Assembly (NCBI GenBank): GCA_934045905.1
Contig: OW203766.1
Span: 28,266,309-28,330,308, forward strand
From: Leuctra nigra
Taxonomy: Eukaryota > Arthropoda > Insecta > Plecoptera > Leuctridae
Length of the DNA stretch: 64,000 bases
Reading direction: 5' to 3'
Shown here piece after piece: positions 46,491 to 59,100 of this stretch. Position 1 is the first letter of the stretch, and each line of letters begins with the position of its first letter. The notes beneath the pieces were generated by a model. The model searched no databases. It had not been told where the DNA came from and saw only the letters and a program-made list of their open reading frames with translations. The position numbers and the translations under genes were made by a program.

Positions 46491-46611
46491 AAAATCAGAC
46501 TTGATACCAGAAGGCAGCCATAATTATTACATCAGAACTCTCAAGCAATCTGTACAGTCAGTTTGTGACAGTTGCATTTGATAAGCTGTCCGGAAAGTTT
46601 GTAGCTTCAAG
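46385..46611 (+). promoter_or_regulatory. EcK7 promoter and leader exon
   Basis: AAGATAAGAGAC at 46393 and TTATCAGATAAAATCAGAC at 46482 provide several GATA sites. The leader exon ends GTAGCTTCAAG before GTACGT at 46612, followed by TTTACATCCATTGATC as in the EcK6 leader intron. The intron to the coding exon is 1.46 kb and includes the large TCA/TCG microsatellite. Confidence 0.5.
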
Positions 46612-47692
46612 GTACGTTTCATATTTACATCCATTGATCTTTACATTATTCTGTACTCAGAGGTAAAATGCCCGAAGTCCATTTTCTCGTTTTGTGTTGC
46701 ACACTTTTGGAATCATGTAATCAAACTTCGATTGCAATTTCACTGAAGTCAACAAATACAGTAAGGTTACCTAATAAAGTATTCTCTTAAAAATGGCTTA
46801 AAGAATCAGTGAAATGGAAAACGAGTCTTCTACCTTTGAGTTACAGAATTTTCTTCGTCAAGTTGAATGGAATTGATTCCAACTCAATTCAAGTGTATAT
46901 AGATTATATGTCCATGGAAGTGGTCTTGAAACTCGCTTTCGGATGCGCTTTGCAAGCGTTAATTTTCTTTACATTTGAAAACGATATCGCAAATTTCGCA
47001 AAAGCGTTTTCATTTATTTGAATTATTCAAAAGTTGGTTATTAGAGTAGTAGTAAGAGCCATTTCATTTCAAAACAAAGATTTCCGTGACCTGTGAAAGT
47101 TGGAGTGAAAGTTAGCTCTTTGACTTGAAGTTCTAGGGTTCGAAGCCAATTGCTGACTTTCCTGATTATGATTACAGACTCTTGTCAGAAACACAAGGGA
47201 CAAGGGCGTTATTACAGGGCGTCGGTCGTCTTCAGTCTGTTGAGTGAGGAGTCTATTAAAGTAGACGACAACAATTCTTACATTTTATAGAATCCTCTCA
47301 GCGGCATTTAATTTCAATGATGTTGATGTTAATCATCTGCCCATCTGAAATTATCGGGAGCGATAATTCTCTTCCAAATTATAGTACATTTAAAAAGCTA
47401 TGAGCTGTTCTGATCGGTGTATAATACCTTCATAGCTTATGTGAAACATTGTGTGTCTAAAGCTTCTGAGATTAAAAACTGTTGAAGAGCAGTTTGTTGC
47501 CCTACTGTTCTTCTGGCTGTCAAGTAAACACAATATATATATTTTTCCGAATCGATTGATTTGTACACAGAGTGATTTTGGAGTGACCAACCAAATAGCT
47601 ATAGATGCATATTGTAAATTTGTAAGGGAATAAAATTTGCGTATTAACATTAGGAACCCGCTATAACCCGATAATACGCATGCCGCTGATGA

Positions 47693-48019
<327 letters not shown>

Positions 48020-48083
48020 CATCACTGTCTTGTGTATTTGTCATGTTGTGCTTGAGTGTCTTTACTTCCCCCAGAAGTTCACC

Positions 48084-48258
48084 ATGGACCCAGCCAACAA
48101 GATGCCGGACTGGTTGGACAGGGACTACATGCAGTCACTGCTGAGGGAAAATGTCAAGGGGCTGTTTGTTGTCGAAGACATGAAAGTGACGGCAGCTGTG
48201 GCGACAGGCGAGAACTACGGCAGCCAACTACATAGAGTCGTCGTCTGGTTAAAGAAAG
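48084..48258 (+). CDS. EcKinase-like gene 7 (EcK7), exon 1
   Basis: 175 bp, as in EcK5 and EcK6: MPDWLDRDYMQSLLRENVKG and on to VVWLKKG. The chosen ATG has context CACCATGG and lies 10 bases after the CCCCCAG acceptor. The frame is open further upstream only because it runs into the intron. Donor AAAGGTAGTT. Confidence 0.9.
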
Positions 48259-48746
48259 GTAGTTGAAAATAATGTAGTTTGTCAAGAAGCACTTCCATTG
48301 AGGAAAACTAAATTTGATGACATCAAAATTTTTGAATATCAGGATTGTGAGGAGACAAAATGTTCTTTGTCAATTATGCAGATATTTTAATAGTAAGATG
48401 AGTTTATATAAGATAAAAGTACAACGTTTTAATAGTAACAATATCAGAATATCACAACAATATCACAAAAAAACACAAATTTCTTTGGACCCGTCTGAAA
48501 TCAAACGATAGTACCTATGTTACTTTTCCCATTTTGTATCTTTCGATAAGAGTTGGGTACATGCCGGGACCGGTTTCCTCTCCTCCCTGCTCTTACATCC
48601 ACACTATAGTATAATAATACTTAAAGTACATATAAACTAAATATTTGATACTACTGCCACTTCCAGATTGTCTAATTGTCCTTGATAAAGCAATCTTCAT
48701 ATTTTATCTGATCTGCGCCTACTAACTCACTGATATTATTGATTAG

Positions 48747-49804
48747 GTGGAGTTGGCGAGGCCGAGGATCATCATCTGATAATCAAAAGTCTACCGTCGT
48801 CTGAACTGATGCAAAAACTTATTGTAGACGGTGACTTTTTCTCCACTGAGATTTCAATGTACAGCCATGTATTACCAGCAATGCATGAGTTGGAAGCGGC
48901 AACCAGCAAAGTCCCTGTAGAACCTTTCTCTTGTAAGAGTTACAAAACATCACGACCAAATACCATAGTACTTGAGGACCTTACCAAGAAGGGCTACAAA
49001 GTAGCTCAGAGGCATAAAGGCCTTGACTTGGATCATACCAAGCTTGCCATCAAGGCCATGGCTCGTTTCCACGCCTTATCTCTTGGACTTCTGGCTAAAG
49101 ACCCTAAGTTCATGGAACCGTTTGCAGAGAGGATGATGGTCGAGGAGAAAAGGGAGCAAAATCAACAAATGACGATTCCCATGTTAAACATGTTGGCTTC
49201 TCAAGTCGAAGAATGGCACGGATATGAGAGATTCGGAGAGCGTTTGAGAACCATTCAATGGACAGATCGACTGATCGAGTTGTTTAAAATCAACAACGGT
49301 CCTGCTGTTCTGAATCACGGCGACGGTTGGACAAACAACATGATGTTCCAATACTCAGACAGGAAAGAAGTCAAGATCGTCAAGTTTGTCGACTTCCAGT
49401 TGTGTCGGTACGCATCTCCAGGAATTGATATCCAGTATTTCATGCATACCAGTCCAAACGAAGATGTCCGTACAAAACACTGGGACCTGATACTTCAGGA
49501 ATACCACACCACATTTGTACAGACAATGAAGTCCATCGGCTGCGATCCGAAGTACATGAGTCTTGCTAAGTTGAAGAAGGAGGTTGACGAGAAACTCCTG
49601 TACGGTGTCATGGCGGCTTGCATGGTTCTGCCCATTGTTATGGCTGATCAATCGGACGCACCGAATTTTGATAATTTAGGGGATACTGAGCAACATGGGA
49701 AGGAACCGGAAAAGGGGGGTTTTAGAAATATGTATAATGGTGCAAGATTTAGAGCTGTATTCCAGAAGTTGTTGAAGAGTTTTGAAATGCGTGGTATTTT
49801 GTGA
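48747..49804 (+). CDS. EcKinase-like gene 7 (EcK7), exon 2
   Basis: Acceptor TTGATTAG; 410 residues in total. LIIKSLPSSE, VLEDLTKKGYKV, LNHGDGWTNNMMF (H249, D251) and KFVDFQLCRYASPGIDIQYF are intact. The C-terminal end is more diverged (EKGGFRNMYNGARF replaces the EKADFGRPYRGKRF of EcK5/6), as is the segment around REQNQQMTIPMLNMLASQV. Polyadenylation signal AATAAA near 49899. Confidence 0.93.
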
Positions 49805-50754
49805 GAGAAATACCATATTTTAAAATTCTCTAATACTTACTTTTTAAATATATTTTACAATGTGTTACGTAGCATGCCAATACTAAGTGAAATTAAACAA
49901 TAAAAAGTTTGTTATAACTTAAAGATCTACAGTCCTGTGTGTTGTTGTCACTTGAAGTGCGTGGAATTTTGTGAGTGATCGCAATCCAATCTTTCCAATA
50001 CATCGTTCTTCCAATGAATGTTCTTCCAGTCCTTTGCAATACGCAACTTGTCGAAAAACGTACAGTTATTATTATTACAATAAGTTAGAATTCGTTAGCA
50101 CTTTAAGTTAGCACTTCAAATTATTGATTCTAATTGATTCCCTAGGTAAGTGTTTGATTGTCACGGCAGTACAAATACCAAACCCCGTTTCAAAGCCGTA
50201 TCATCACAATTAATTAACCAACATTCACAAAAAAGCAAATATCTAAGTGTACGTTTTTTACTTATCTTTCAACCCAGCACTTCATTCAATTGATTGTTAG
50301 ATTAAAAGTCAAAGATGGGTAACTCTAGTTCAATAAATTGCAGGCTTAATAATAAAGATAGCGAAATGATATGTGGACTTCGATTTTCGTAATTAAGAAT
50401 TGTGAGTATTAAATAGTTTCGATTGGGTTATCTCATAGTGATTACAATACAATGCATAGTACTATGTGCCTCGTAATTATGTCATCAATTATGGCAATGA
50501 ATTGGCACAATTAGTCTTTACGAACTGAACTAGAAGTTGAGCAATTTGTTGTAATCTAATGCAGGATACCAAGTGCTTTTATCAACATTATATCCATTCT
50601 TTCTAAGTCAAGTGATGATCATCATAATTCACTGTAATTAATCTCTTTACATTTTCTATTTGAAACAAAATAGATAAATTGTGAAATTCATAAATAAAAC
50701 ATTCCTTTTTTTAAATCTAATCCTTTAACGGTTTGCGCTACTAAACACGTGCAA

Positions 50755-50925
50755 ACTGTCGCACGCGACACATGATAAGTCGCACAAAGTCGCACGCGTG
50801 GCAGAAAAGTCGCACAAAGTCGCACACGTGACAGAATAAGTCGCACGAAGTCGCACGCTTGGTAGAAAAGTCACATATGTGACAAATAAGTCGCATGTGT
50901 CAAAAACAAGTCGCACGCTCCACGT
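50755..50925. repeat. AAGTCGCAC minisatellite
   Basis: About eight imperfect repeats built on AAGTCGCAC separated by ACGTGACAGAAT-like spacers. The internal ACGTG/CACGTG-like words alternate in orientation. Confidence 0.8.
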
Positions 50926-52991
50926 CAAGTTCTTCTCGAAGTATCGATTGACTTACATCTCGAACTGTCAATATCGATATGCTTGAAAATAGCACTGATG
51001 TGGACAGAGAGAGAGTGAAAGGATAAACACTAAGTGCGAACTCAAAACATAACCAACGCTTCGAGCTAAAATCCTCGACACCCGAGATTATAGACTACTT
51101 TTTCTGTGACGTCGAAATATTTTGACATATTTCGGTAGATTTAATCTCGCTATCAGTCTCAGATGTGTATTTATTGAAAACTGTCAGTTGTTAGAGTATT
51201 AGTTACTTATAATCTTGACAGACAGACTGTCTACCTCACAAGATATCCATATCAAATGATGACCATGTGCGGCCATGTGCAAAACTGTTTTTGCACGATT
51301 AAAAACAGGTCACAGCATTGCGTTTTTACAGTAGATCTACGTGACTGCTCTCACGATAGGTTTTTAAACTGGCGTATTAAATGGAAATTAATTGAGAAAC
51401 ACATATTTGAAGGAATCAATTATAATATCAAAACGCACGTATCTGTGGATCGAATTCCTCGGAATTTGTGAATAACAAGCCGACAAATAACAAGTGGAAC
51501 AAGTGGACAAGTCGTAAAAGCTTGATTTGTTATATTTAAGTCTATAGATTCTTTTCTGAAAATTATAGAAACGATAAAATTATATAAAATTGTGATTTCA
51601 AAGGATCCAATTATAAATGTTCTGTGGGCGAGACGCTAAAGATGTCTCAAGATGTGCTGTGCTGCTTGTACTGTGATATTGGACATTGCGATATCACCTT
51701 CATCCTCTTTCACTCTTCCGATTTGTTGTCAGCAACCAGTCGTGATTCTTCCCAAATTTTCTCTTCAACATTGGTCTTATAGCAAATTTCTAAAATATTG
51801 TATAACTATGACAATCGTTTAATATTTATTAACATTTGATAATTATATTCATAAAATACTGTTTAAAATCTCTTCAAGGAAAAACTCATTACACAAGTCC
51901 AGGACACAAGACTCGTAGCTTTTCGAATCTATTCATACAGAAGTAATTTCATTCCTACTTACTGAATGTTCTTGATTTTTTCACCAACAAACCATGACCT
52001 TCATAATGTGTAACATTTTCAGTCCGATTTCAGACAGAGTAGCTTGATTACTATTTTGGGCCAAACTTATTTTGTTCAAATCAAACACAAAAAGCTTTTT
52101 GCTGGGTCTCTTGCACAAAAGAATGTTTTCTTTGAAGCTCCTTTCATTTTCACTGAATGTCCATTTCAGCATTGTTTGACATGTTTTGGAGATTGTTTCC
52201 TCCCCACACCCCACCCCCAAGGCAAGATCATGGCGGCACCTGTGACCAACGTGAAAATGATTGTGACCATGTAAAACCTCGATCTAGGGGAATAAGGTGG
52301 TACAAATTCTCTTGCTTTGATCCATCACGCTTAGCTTGACCACAAGTAAATGAGAAAACGTTGCTTTCTACAAGTTCTAGTGAATAATACACAGAAGTCG
52401 AGCTCAGTGATCAAGTATTCAAGGGAACAGGCTTGGAATGCCGTGGAGGGGTTTTCTATGGGAATTGCTCGGTTAGTTAGGCGCCACGAAGTTGCATATT
52501 TCATGATTGCTCTCTTTTCTCACAACAATGTTCAGAACACTCTGATGCGGAGGACTAATTTCAACAATGAAATAGATAATTGATGAAATTTGAGACATGA
52601 CATTTCATTTGCTTCATATTGCTTGTTTATCCGTTAGTACGGCCAATATAATATTATTGATTCCGGATATAATATGTTATACAATTTTATTTTATTAATT
52701 TCTATAAACTTTTATGGAATTGCGGAAAAACCAAATCAAAACCAAGCAATCTCCAAAAAAATCACTTTTGTAACGATATGAAATTATAAATTGTTAGGTA
52801 CAAATCTTACATTTCAAAATGGGGGTTGAGAATCCATTTGTCCGGCTAATAGTAGGATTTATACAACTGGATTTCCTGTTCTTCCCAACAACAACAACAG
52901 GAGGTTGTTCTCCTTTTCCTGTTCTTCCCAGACCTAGTCGAAGAGGAGACGGCGACTTTTGTGCCCCTCGAATGTTTATTTATGCCTTACA

Positions 52992-53156
52992 GTACTAAGG
53001 CCGGGTAGGACCAACTTTGGATTAGCTAACTATCGATAGTTAGTGAGCAGTTAACCAATGAATCCAGTTGGCGCGAATTCCACAGCCAATGGGATTCACT
53101 GACTTCCACTAACTATCAATAGTTAGCTTAATCCAATTTTGGTCCTACCCGGCCTA
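52992..53156. mobile_element. PIF/Harbinger-like MITE with TAA duplication
   Basis: Near-perfect inverted repeats of about 50 bp: GGCCGGGTAGGACCAA at the left and TTGGTCCTACCCGGCC at the right, followed inward by TAACTATCGATAGTTAG and TAACTATCAATAGTTAG. TAA flanks each side. The 3 bp TAA duplication fits PIF/Harbinger or ISL2EU-type elements. Confidence 0.75.
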
Positions 53157-53700
53157 ACACTAATGGTCAGCTTTTCAACATCATTGAGAAATTTTAAGAA
53201 ATATTTAAAGAAATAAAAGTTTTATTTTTCACAAATTTCACGAAAAAATATGAAAAAAAACTTTTTGTTTCAAGTATTTCTTAAAATTTCTCAATAGTAA
53301 TACGAGAAAATGGGTATCAAAACTACCTCCCAAAGTTGCATAACAGTGGAGTAAATAATGAGCCTTGGGGTGACTTAGGTATTTTGGGAAAATTTGACAC
53401 AATCCGTCAGTTTCCATAGCGGTCCCCAGGACTCTTAAGGTTCCTTATTGGTTATTTTACGAATATTACTGTACCCTTATATTTTGTAAAAATCTGTTCG
53501 TAATCTCTATAACTCATATTTACGGTGTTGCAAATAAGGAATATCTTCTACTTGATAAATCCATTAAAAGGAACAGGAGCGACAAAATACAAAAATAACA
53601 AAACATTCCAATCGCACAAAGAGACTGGCACATTCCCTCGAACTGAGTCAATATGATGCTTCAGGAAGCGAACACTTTAGTAGCGGAAGTGAGTGCTCAC

Positions 53701-53843
53701 CAGGCGTCGTCGAGGCGTCGGCGTCGACGTCGCCATGACTACGCCACGCGACGGCCTGCGTCGGGAAGCGTCGCTCGGCGTCGTTGTTCCCTCGGGCCAC
53801 GTGGTTCGACGCCTCGGCCTTCTTGAAGGCGACGAGACGATCT
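53701..53843 (-). CDS. mGluR: Metabotropic glutamate receptor, C-terminal tail exon
   Basis: Acceptor GTGTCTCAG in phase with the TM7 exon. It encodes DRLVAFKKAEASNHVARG then NNDAERRFPTQAVAWRSHGD, a basic cytoplasmic tail. QAVAWRS loosely recalls the KSVTWAQ segment of mGluR1/5 tails. Two endings are possible: a strong donor CCTGGTGAGC at 53700, used here, or read-through to a stop at 53648. The donor implies further tail exons not identified. Confidence 0.65.
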
Positions 53844-53869
53844 CTGAGACACAAAGGTCATGAGGTGAT

Positions 53870-54120
53870 TTAGTTCAACTAATCGATCTGAAATTTTGCA
53901 CACACACTAATGTCATATGAGCCCCCAGGTAAAGTTTTTGAACGAGATCCTGTAATTGGTTGAACATTAAAAACGGAACCGTTTGATCCAATCAACTTCA
54001 AATTTTGCGTGGTCATTGGGACTAACATTCTTGGTGTTTTTGAAAATTTTCAGACAAATCGGTTAAGAAATTCAAGAGTTCTTGACATTTTTACGGACAT
54101 TTTATGCTTGCTTAGATAAA
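53870..54120. repeat. Repeat related to the interior of hAT element B
   Basis: Phrases AACCGTTTGATC, TTTGCGTGGTCATTGGGAC and TTTTCAGACAAATC match the interior of element B (6720-6880). No terminal repeats were seen, so this is a fragment within the receptor intron. Confidence 0.6.
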
Positions 54121-54289
54121 ATTCAAAGATATTATCATTGCCCCTTTCACGCATTTGGTTAGTACATGTTTCCAGAGTCTATTATAGAGCAGCAACTTTC
54201 ACACTAATTCGCATGCAATACGAAGGCTAGTTTATCAATGCGTTACACATAGCGTTTTCCTAATATAAGTGTATGGATAGTAATGAGTT

Positions 54290-54487
54290 TTGCAATCCCG
54301 TTATTACGGATAACATGTATGAATGTATCAGGGCTCCAGAATGTCCTAGGAGTTTGCCGTCTCGTAATGACGGATAACATGTATGAATGTATCAGGGCTC
54401 CAGAATGTCCTAGGAGTTTGCAATCTCGTCATGACGGATCACGTGTTTGAATGTATCAGGGCTCCAGGATGTCCTAGGAAGTAGTCT
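54290..54487. repeat. 64 bp minisatellite next to the TM7 exon donor (3 copies)
   Basis: Three copies of a unit containing GAATGTATCAGGGCTCCAGA and ATGTCCTAGGA, ending 4 bp from the TM7 exon boundary (intron side). Confidence 0.85.
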
Positions 54488-54490
54488 CAC

Positions 54491-54705
54491 CTGGGCGAGT
54501 CAGTGCTGGAATACGAGTTTGAACTCTTATTCGACACTGCCGAGGCCACGCGGCTTCCGATGTGGCATCGTATCGACTTGGCCGTGGTGAACAGGGCGCG
54601 ATTGTTGCGCTCCGGGCGCACCAGGATGATGTAGATCTTGGGCAGGAACAGGAACACGAGAGTGACCATCGCGCTCAAGGTCACGCACATGCACATCGTG
54701 ATGAT
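54491..54705 (-). CDS. mGluR: Metabotropic glutamate receptor, TM7 exon
   Basis: Acceptor GTGTTCCAG, phase 0. Encodes IITMCMCVTLSAMVTLVFLF (TM7), LPKIYIILVRPERNN, then RALFTTAKSIRCHIG. PK-YII--KPERN-R-AFTT with a following H-G segment is the group I (mGluR1/5) pattern; group II and III receptors lack this AFTT stretch. The rest is a Ser/Asn-rich tail (SNKSSNSYSSTDS). Donor CCCAGGTGAGA. Confidence 0.88.
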
Positions 54706-56566
54706 CTGGAACACAGAGGTCGGGGTTCGAGTCAGACTGAAGGTGGTCATGATCGTGGTTCCACGTGATTCATCACCATTTGTACAATACTTCTGACATA
54801 CACAAATGCTGTGGAGTGTCCACAGGACCCAAATTTAGTGGATATTACTATCTGTCAAATGCCACTGAATGATAATCAAGGTTAAAATTATAAAGAAAAA
54901 CTAGTAAAATTATGAAATCTTTAAACAGATTTGTTGATTACTGACACAAGTTTACAATACATCTTTTTTATAAAATAAAATTGGTAATTAAATTGGAATG
55001 GAACCACATTCAATTGTCAAAGTTTACGCTAGAGCAAAGTTGAACCTAATTTCATACATTGTAAGATATCAGGAAAAAATTATCCCTGGGCTAATAGAAG
55101 TTGTATCAAAAACTTAGATCATAAAAATTAACGTGTGAAGGTATTACAATATATTATATATTATAACAATATATTATCTTGTGAACGAGCCAGAATGTGG
55201 AGGTGCCAGAATGTAGACTGTGGAGGTGCCAGAATACTGTCGTGAAAGACTCCAACCTCTTCCAATCCCCTGCACATGCCCCCCGCAGTGTCATCAAGTT
55301 AATCCACTTAAAACAGCAAATGGGGTGGTTTAATAATCCCTTTCAGTGTTATCTGCACTGGCCTTCAGCTAACGCGATCATATGGCTTAATTGCCGTGTT
55401 TGAGTGACTCCTACACAAGCCAGATTCACATCAAAGTGACACATTTCATAAATACCAACATCAAACAGTGAAACATTGTGTGTGTATACGGGTTTCCATT
55501 TCGTTTTTGTTCAATTTAATCGCAATAGAAGCTGACAAAATAACGAAGTAGTTGTACACTGTGTTTACGTTTTACAAATCGTGTTTTCTAGCTTTTGTAG
55601 TGATACGTAATGCAATATGTATTCTTAATGCATTTTTAGTTAAGTGCAGGCAGTATAAACATGAAAGCTTTTGAGGGTAAGTTATGAAAATTTAAAATGT
55701 TACAGTGTTTCCAGACTCGATTATAGTTAAATAATATAGCATTATTCTCTATGGCTATGTAAAGCTATTGCTAACTAAAATAACGCGAAGGTTATAAAAA
55801 AAGGGAACCTTTATACGACGACGAGATTTCTCATATATTTATTAGAATATTTTTCATTCTTGACCGTCAATATAAACTTGATTACCGACTTTTCTCCGAC
55901 TTTTCAACAGGAAGGTTGCATACAAATGATAGTTTCGAACAAGTTGATGTGCTTCATATAATAAAAAGAAATTCATTTATTTTCAAATGAAGGGCGCAGA
56001 CAGGGAAGAATCCTTCTTCGTATGAATCCTTTTTTTGAACAAAATGTGTTATTATCAAGAAGGTTTAAATTAAAACCTTCTTGGTTATTATGAGCTTTCA
56101 GAATATACCCTCGGTTTTTAGACAATTTTGACACAAAGTCTTGAAAAACGCAATAGAAATATCGATTGTATGGAATAGATACAAGTTTCAACATAAAACT
56201 TCGTGTATCTCAGTTTCATCCGAATGTGACTTATAGCGTTCTTCCCCTGTACCCTTCAAATGTAAAGTATAATTTGCGATTGTATTTCTTTTCCTGTGTA
56301 TTGCATTCTTTATTTTTAAGTGTAGACGGTAGATTTCCATTCTCTCGATTTTCAAGCTCGATAAATTACAAAAAACTGATCCCTTCATTTCCTTTCAAAA
56401 TTACTGAAGTCGCTACAAATAAGATTGAACAAATACAGATTAATAAATACCAACTGCAATGTGAAAAGATTTTCCTCGAGTGGGACTCGTTTGCTCTTCC
56501 GGAAAAAATCATGGAAATCGACATCGGTCATTCTGCGCTGCTTCTTAGGTACCAACTCCGACTGAC
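54706..56566 (-). other. mGluR: mGluR intron between TM4-6 and TM7 exons
   Basis: 1.86 kb, AT-rich. A 140-codon plus-strand frame at 56166-56588 has no recognisable domain and ends over the antisense of the receptor exon. It is taken as chance. Confidence 0.6.
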
Positions 56567-56881
56567 CTTGGAATCGCTGCCAAAGTAAATGGGCACGAAC
56601 GCCACCCAGATGACGCACGTCGTGTACATCGCAAAGCCGATGAACTTGGCCTCGTTGAAGTTCTCGGGCACGTTGCGAGTCTTGAGCGCGTACAACGTGC
56701 ACAGGACGACGAGGACGAAGTCGAAGGCGAGTGGCGCCAGGACGCCGAGCGGCGTCGTGTTGCAGGCGAGGACGACGCGTGCGAGCGTCGGGAACTGCAG
56801 CGTCGAGTCGGCCGGCTCCAGGACCAACATCGCCGCCGAGATGCCCGCCTCCACGGCGATCAGGCTGCACGTGATGAACAC
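56567..56881 (-). CDS. mGluR: Metabotropic glutamate receptor, TM4-TM6 exon
   Basis: 105 codons between acceptor CCCTACAG and donor AAGGTCAGTC, phase 0 at both ends. TM4 VFITCSLIAVEAGISAAMLV, extracellular loop 2 with LACNTTPLGVLAP (cysteine pairing to TM3), TM5, the intracellular loop ALKTRNVPENFNEAKFIGF (the NFNEAK signature of class C receptors) and TM6 MYTTCVIWVAFVPIYFGS. KTRNVP-NFNEAK and VPIYFGS fit group I best. Confidence 0.93.
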
Positions 56882-58327
56882 CTGTAGGGGGAGGGTCGAC
56901 ATCCTTTATTGTAAAATATAAGGGGGGGGGGGGGGGACAAACCAAGAGATCTCATGGTTGTGGTATGCTTCCAAAATATTCTCTTGGTGTTTGGTAAATA
57001 TTGTAAAACATGGGCTGCATATGACTTTCCCTTTTTATAACGCAGTGCCTTCGAATTGGATCAAATTTGGAGTTGCATTGTTATTCTTGTGCACTCTTTA
57101 TATTCTATAAGTTTTTTTTCTAACTGTAGCTGCAGCGAAGGGAAAAGAATTCTTTTTACCTGGATGCAGTCCACAGATCCCCTTCGCTCATTTGTCAATC
57201 AATTCATGAATTTCCATTTAGGTGAAAGGTCGGAAGGCAGTACAGCACAGTATCAATAGGTGGTTACACAGTAGCCATTAATAGAGCCTAGATTGTGTCT
57301 TGAATGTTCACTTTACTGGACATAATTTTTGTTGTTACGTATCGTACTACACACATTTACGGCGTTTTCCACTGGCCGCACTAGGCCGCACTATGGTGAC
57401 GTCATTTCAATGCAACCCCAATGCGGCCAGTGGAAAACGCCATCAGATTCAAGCTGCAAATGGCACTCTGTAACCTCCAAAAGATGATAAATGCTGCTAT
57501 ATCTTATCACGTGCGTTCATCAACTCTGTACAGCATACTATTTGCATCACTTAGGCTCGACAACGACTGGGCTTTTCACAAGATTCACTAAAGAGCTTTC
57601 CTAGTTACCATTTAGGTTGGGTTCTTCTTTCTCGGGCCCTCGAGACCCATCATTCTCTTCTTATTCTCCGCTAGTTTCTACCAAAATCTTCACTTGCTAG
57701 TTCCACACATTTCTTCTCATCTTGCGACAATATTTGTCCTCGTCTGCTCATGCTACCGCTTTCTTGGCGCTCGTGTACTTGGATAATTTATCTCTTGGTC
57801 CACCAACTCTCCTTACCCTACCGAGTCCCAACACACTCACGAACTAATAAAGTTTTGCCATATCTAAACATTTATCTAAGCAGGTGGCAATTAAAGTACT
57901 TAATTACGAACAGGGGACTAACTAAAAGTACATATTGCAAGTCATTTCAACGATAAAAGAAATTAAAGCTTGTGGCTCTTTTTGGAGACATTCTTACGAT
58001 AGTTAGTCAATCTTTACAAATCAGTCAAATGGCAAAGAGCTTGATTACATCATTCCAAAAGTGTACAACGCAAAATCGAGACGCTGGACTTTAGTCCTTC
58101 TACTTCTGAGGAACAGAGGATATTTATATTTTTGAACACATTGTAAACATTGTGTTACGGAGACACAATGTGTTACGGAGATTTCAATATCTCTTCATGA
58201 GATTGAATTTTTATTTTTTAATATATTAAAAATGTAAAATCATTTAAAATGTTGAACCAATTGGGAGAGATTTTTCACTCTTCTTACTCGTGTTAATTTG
58301 CATGTTATTAGATCGTCTTCCACACAC
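56882..58327 (-). other. mGluR: mGluR intron between TM2-3 and TM4-6 exons
   Basis: 1.45 kb. Contains a run of 14 G at 56922-56935 and a short palindromic MITE (57361-57442). Otherwise no feature. Confidence 0.6.
57361..57442. mobile_element. Short palindromic MITE
   Basis: Perfect inverted ends GGCGTTTTCCACTGGCCGCA and TGCGGCCAGTGGAAAACGCC with only about 40 bp between. The GGCGTTTTCCACTGG end resembles PIF/Harbinger-type MITEs. No clear target duplication. Confidence 0.65.
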
Positions 58328-58536
58328 CTGTGACGTCGCCGACATGAACCTCGGCTTTCTCGTCGGGAACCTCTTCTTGGACCCCGCCAGGATGCGCGCG
58401 ATCCTGTTGGTCTTCGTCAGGAGAGAGGCGTAGATCATCGCGAAGCTGAGTCCTGGCAGTAGTCTGGAGAGAGAGCACGTCAGCCAGGACGGCTGGGCCA
58501 GGATCGGGAATGTGGCGGCGTGTGACAACGTCATCC
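58328..58536 (-). CDS. mGluR: Metabotropic glutamate receptor, TM2-TM3 exon
   Basis: Acceptor CTGTTCCAG completes a Gly codon from the TM1 exon: LSYLILAG-MTLSHAATFPIL (TM2), the TCSLSRLLPGLSFAMIYASL loop and TM3 with the conserved cysteine, then LLTKTNRIARILAGSKKRF and TRKPRFMSATSQ. RILAGSKK-TRKPRFMS is the group I second-loop signature involved in G-protein coupling (Gq in vertebrate mGluR1/5). Donor CACAGGTGTG, phase 0. 209 bp. Confidence 0.93.
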
Positions 58537-58725
58537 CTGGAACAGAGGGTCGTGACAGAGTCGGACAGTAGTTGGGACAAGGAGCACGTCAGCCAGAACG
58601 GCTGGGCCAGGATCGGGAACGTGGCGGAGTGTGACAACGTCATCCCTGGAACAGAGGGTCGTGGCAGAGTCATGACAGTAATCAGGACTCAGGGACACAG
58701 GGAGCAAGTCAGCCAGGAAGGCGTA
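58537..58725. repeat. Tandem copies of the TM2-3 exon start (about 2.5 units)
   Basis: A 109 bp unit containing acceptor CTCTGTTCCAG and the first 65 bases of the TM2-3 exon is repeated once in full upstream of the real exon, then partially again to 58725. Second-copy differences are few (for example CTCCGCC for CGCCGCC). Confidence 0.85.
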
Positions 58726-59100
58726 GCATCTGGTGTTAAGTCAACGCTAGAATTGGTGGATGAGAAAGTCACAAAAAGTTTTACGTATAATTATCGATTT
58801 TGAAATATTACGGAATTTTGGTCCACGAGGTACTATTTATTTCTCTTTGTATGTGATAACAAACTCAGAGGATCCTGTTTGGAAGTCAAGGATCATGTTG
58901 TGGCTAAAAGATCTGGACCTGAGAAGGTGCATCTTCTATTCTATACTCTTCTACTCTTGATCTAAGACTACGAACTTATGTAGAAATCTTCATAAACAGA
59001 CCTCAAAGAGGTAATCAAACATCTTTCACGAGAACAGCATGAAGGTTTTGAACATGTTCGTACTTGTAAGTTGCAAGACTGACTGGTTCGAACATGTTAC

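Larger units (their letters stand above)
49805..53647. other. Intergenic, 3.8 kb
   Basis: No gene recognised. It holds a minisatellite (50755-50925) and a palindromic MITE (52992-53156), listed separately. Open frames at 51256-51471, 52044-52274 and 52350-52583 have no recognisable domain. Further C-terminal exons of the glutamate receptor could lie here on the minus strand but were not identified. Confidence 0.4.

Noticed and set aside
48030..48083. Upstream ATG extending EcK7 by 18 codons
   Set aside because: The extension crosses the CCCCCAG acceptor into intron sequence. EcK5 and EcK6 begin at the equivalent MDPA start.
56166..56588. 140-codon plus-strand ORF
   Set aside because: No recognisable domain, AT-rich codons, lies in an mGluR intron and runs into antisense of a real exon.
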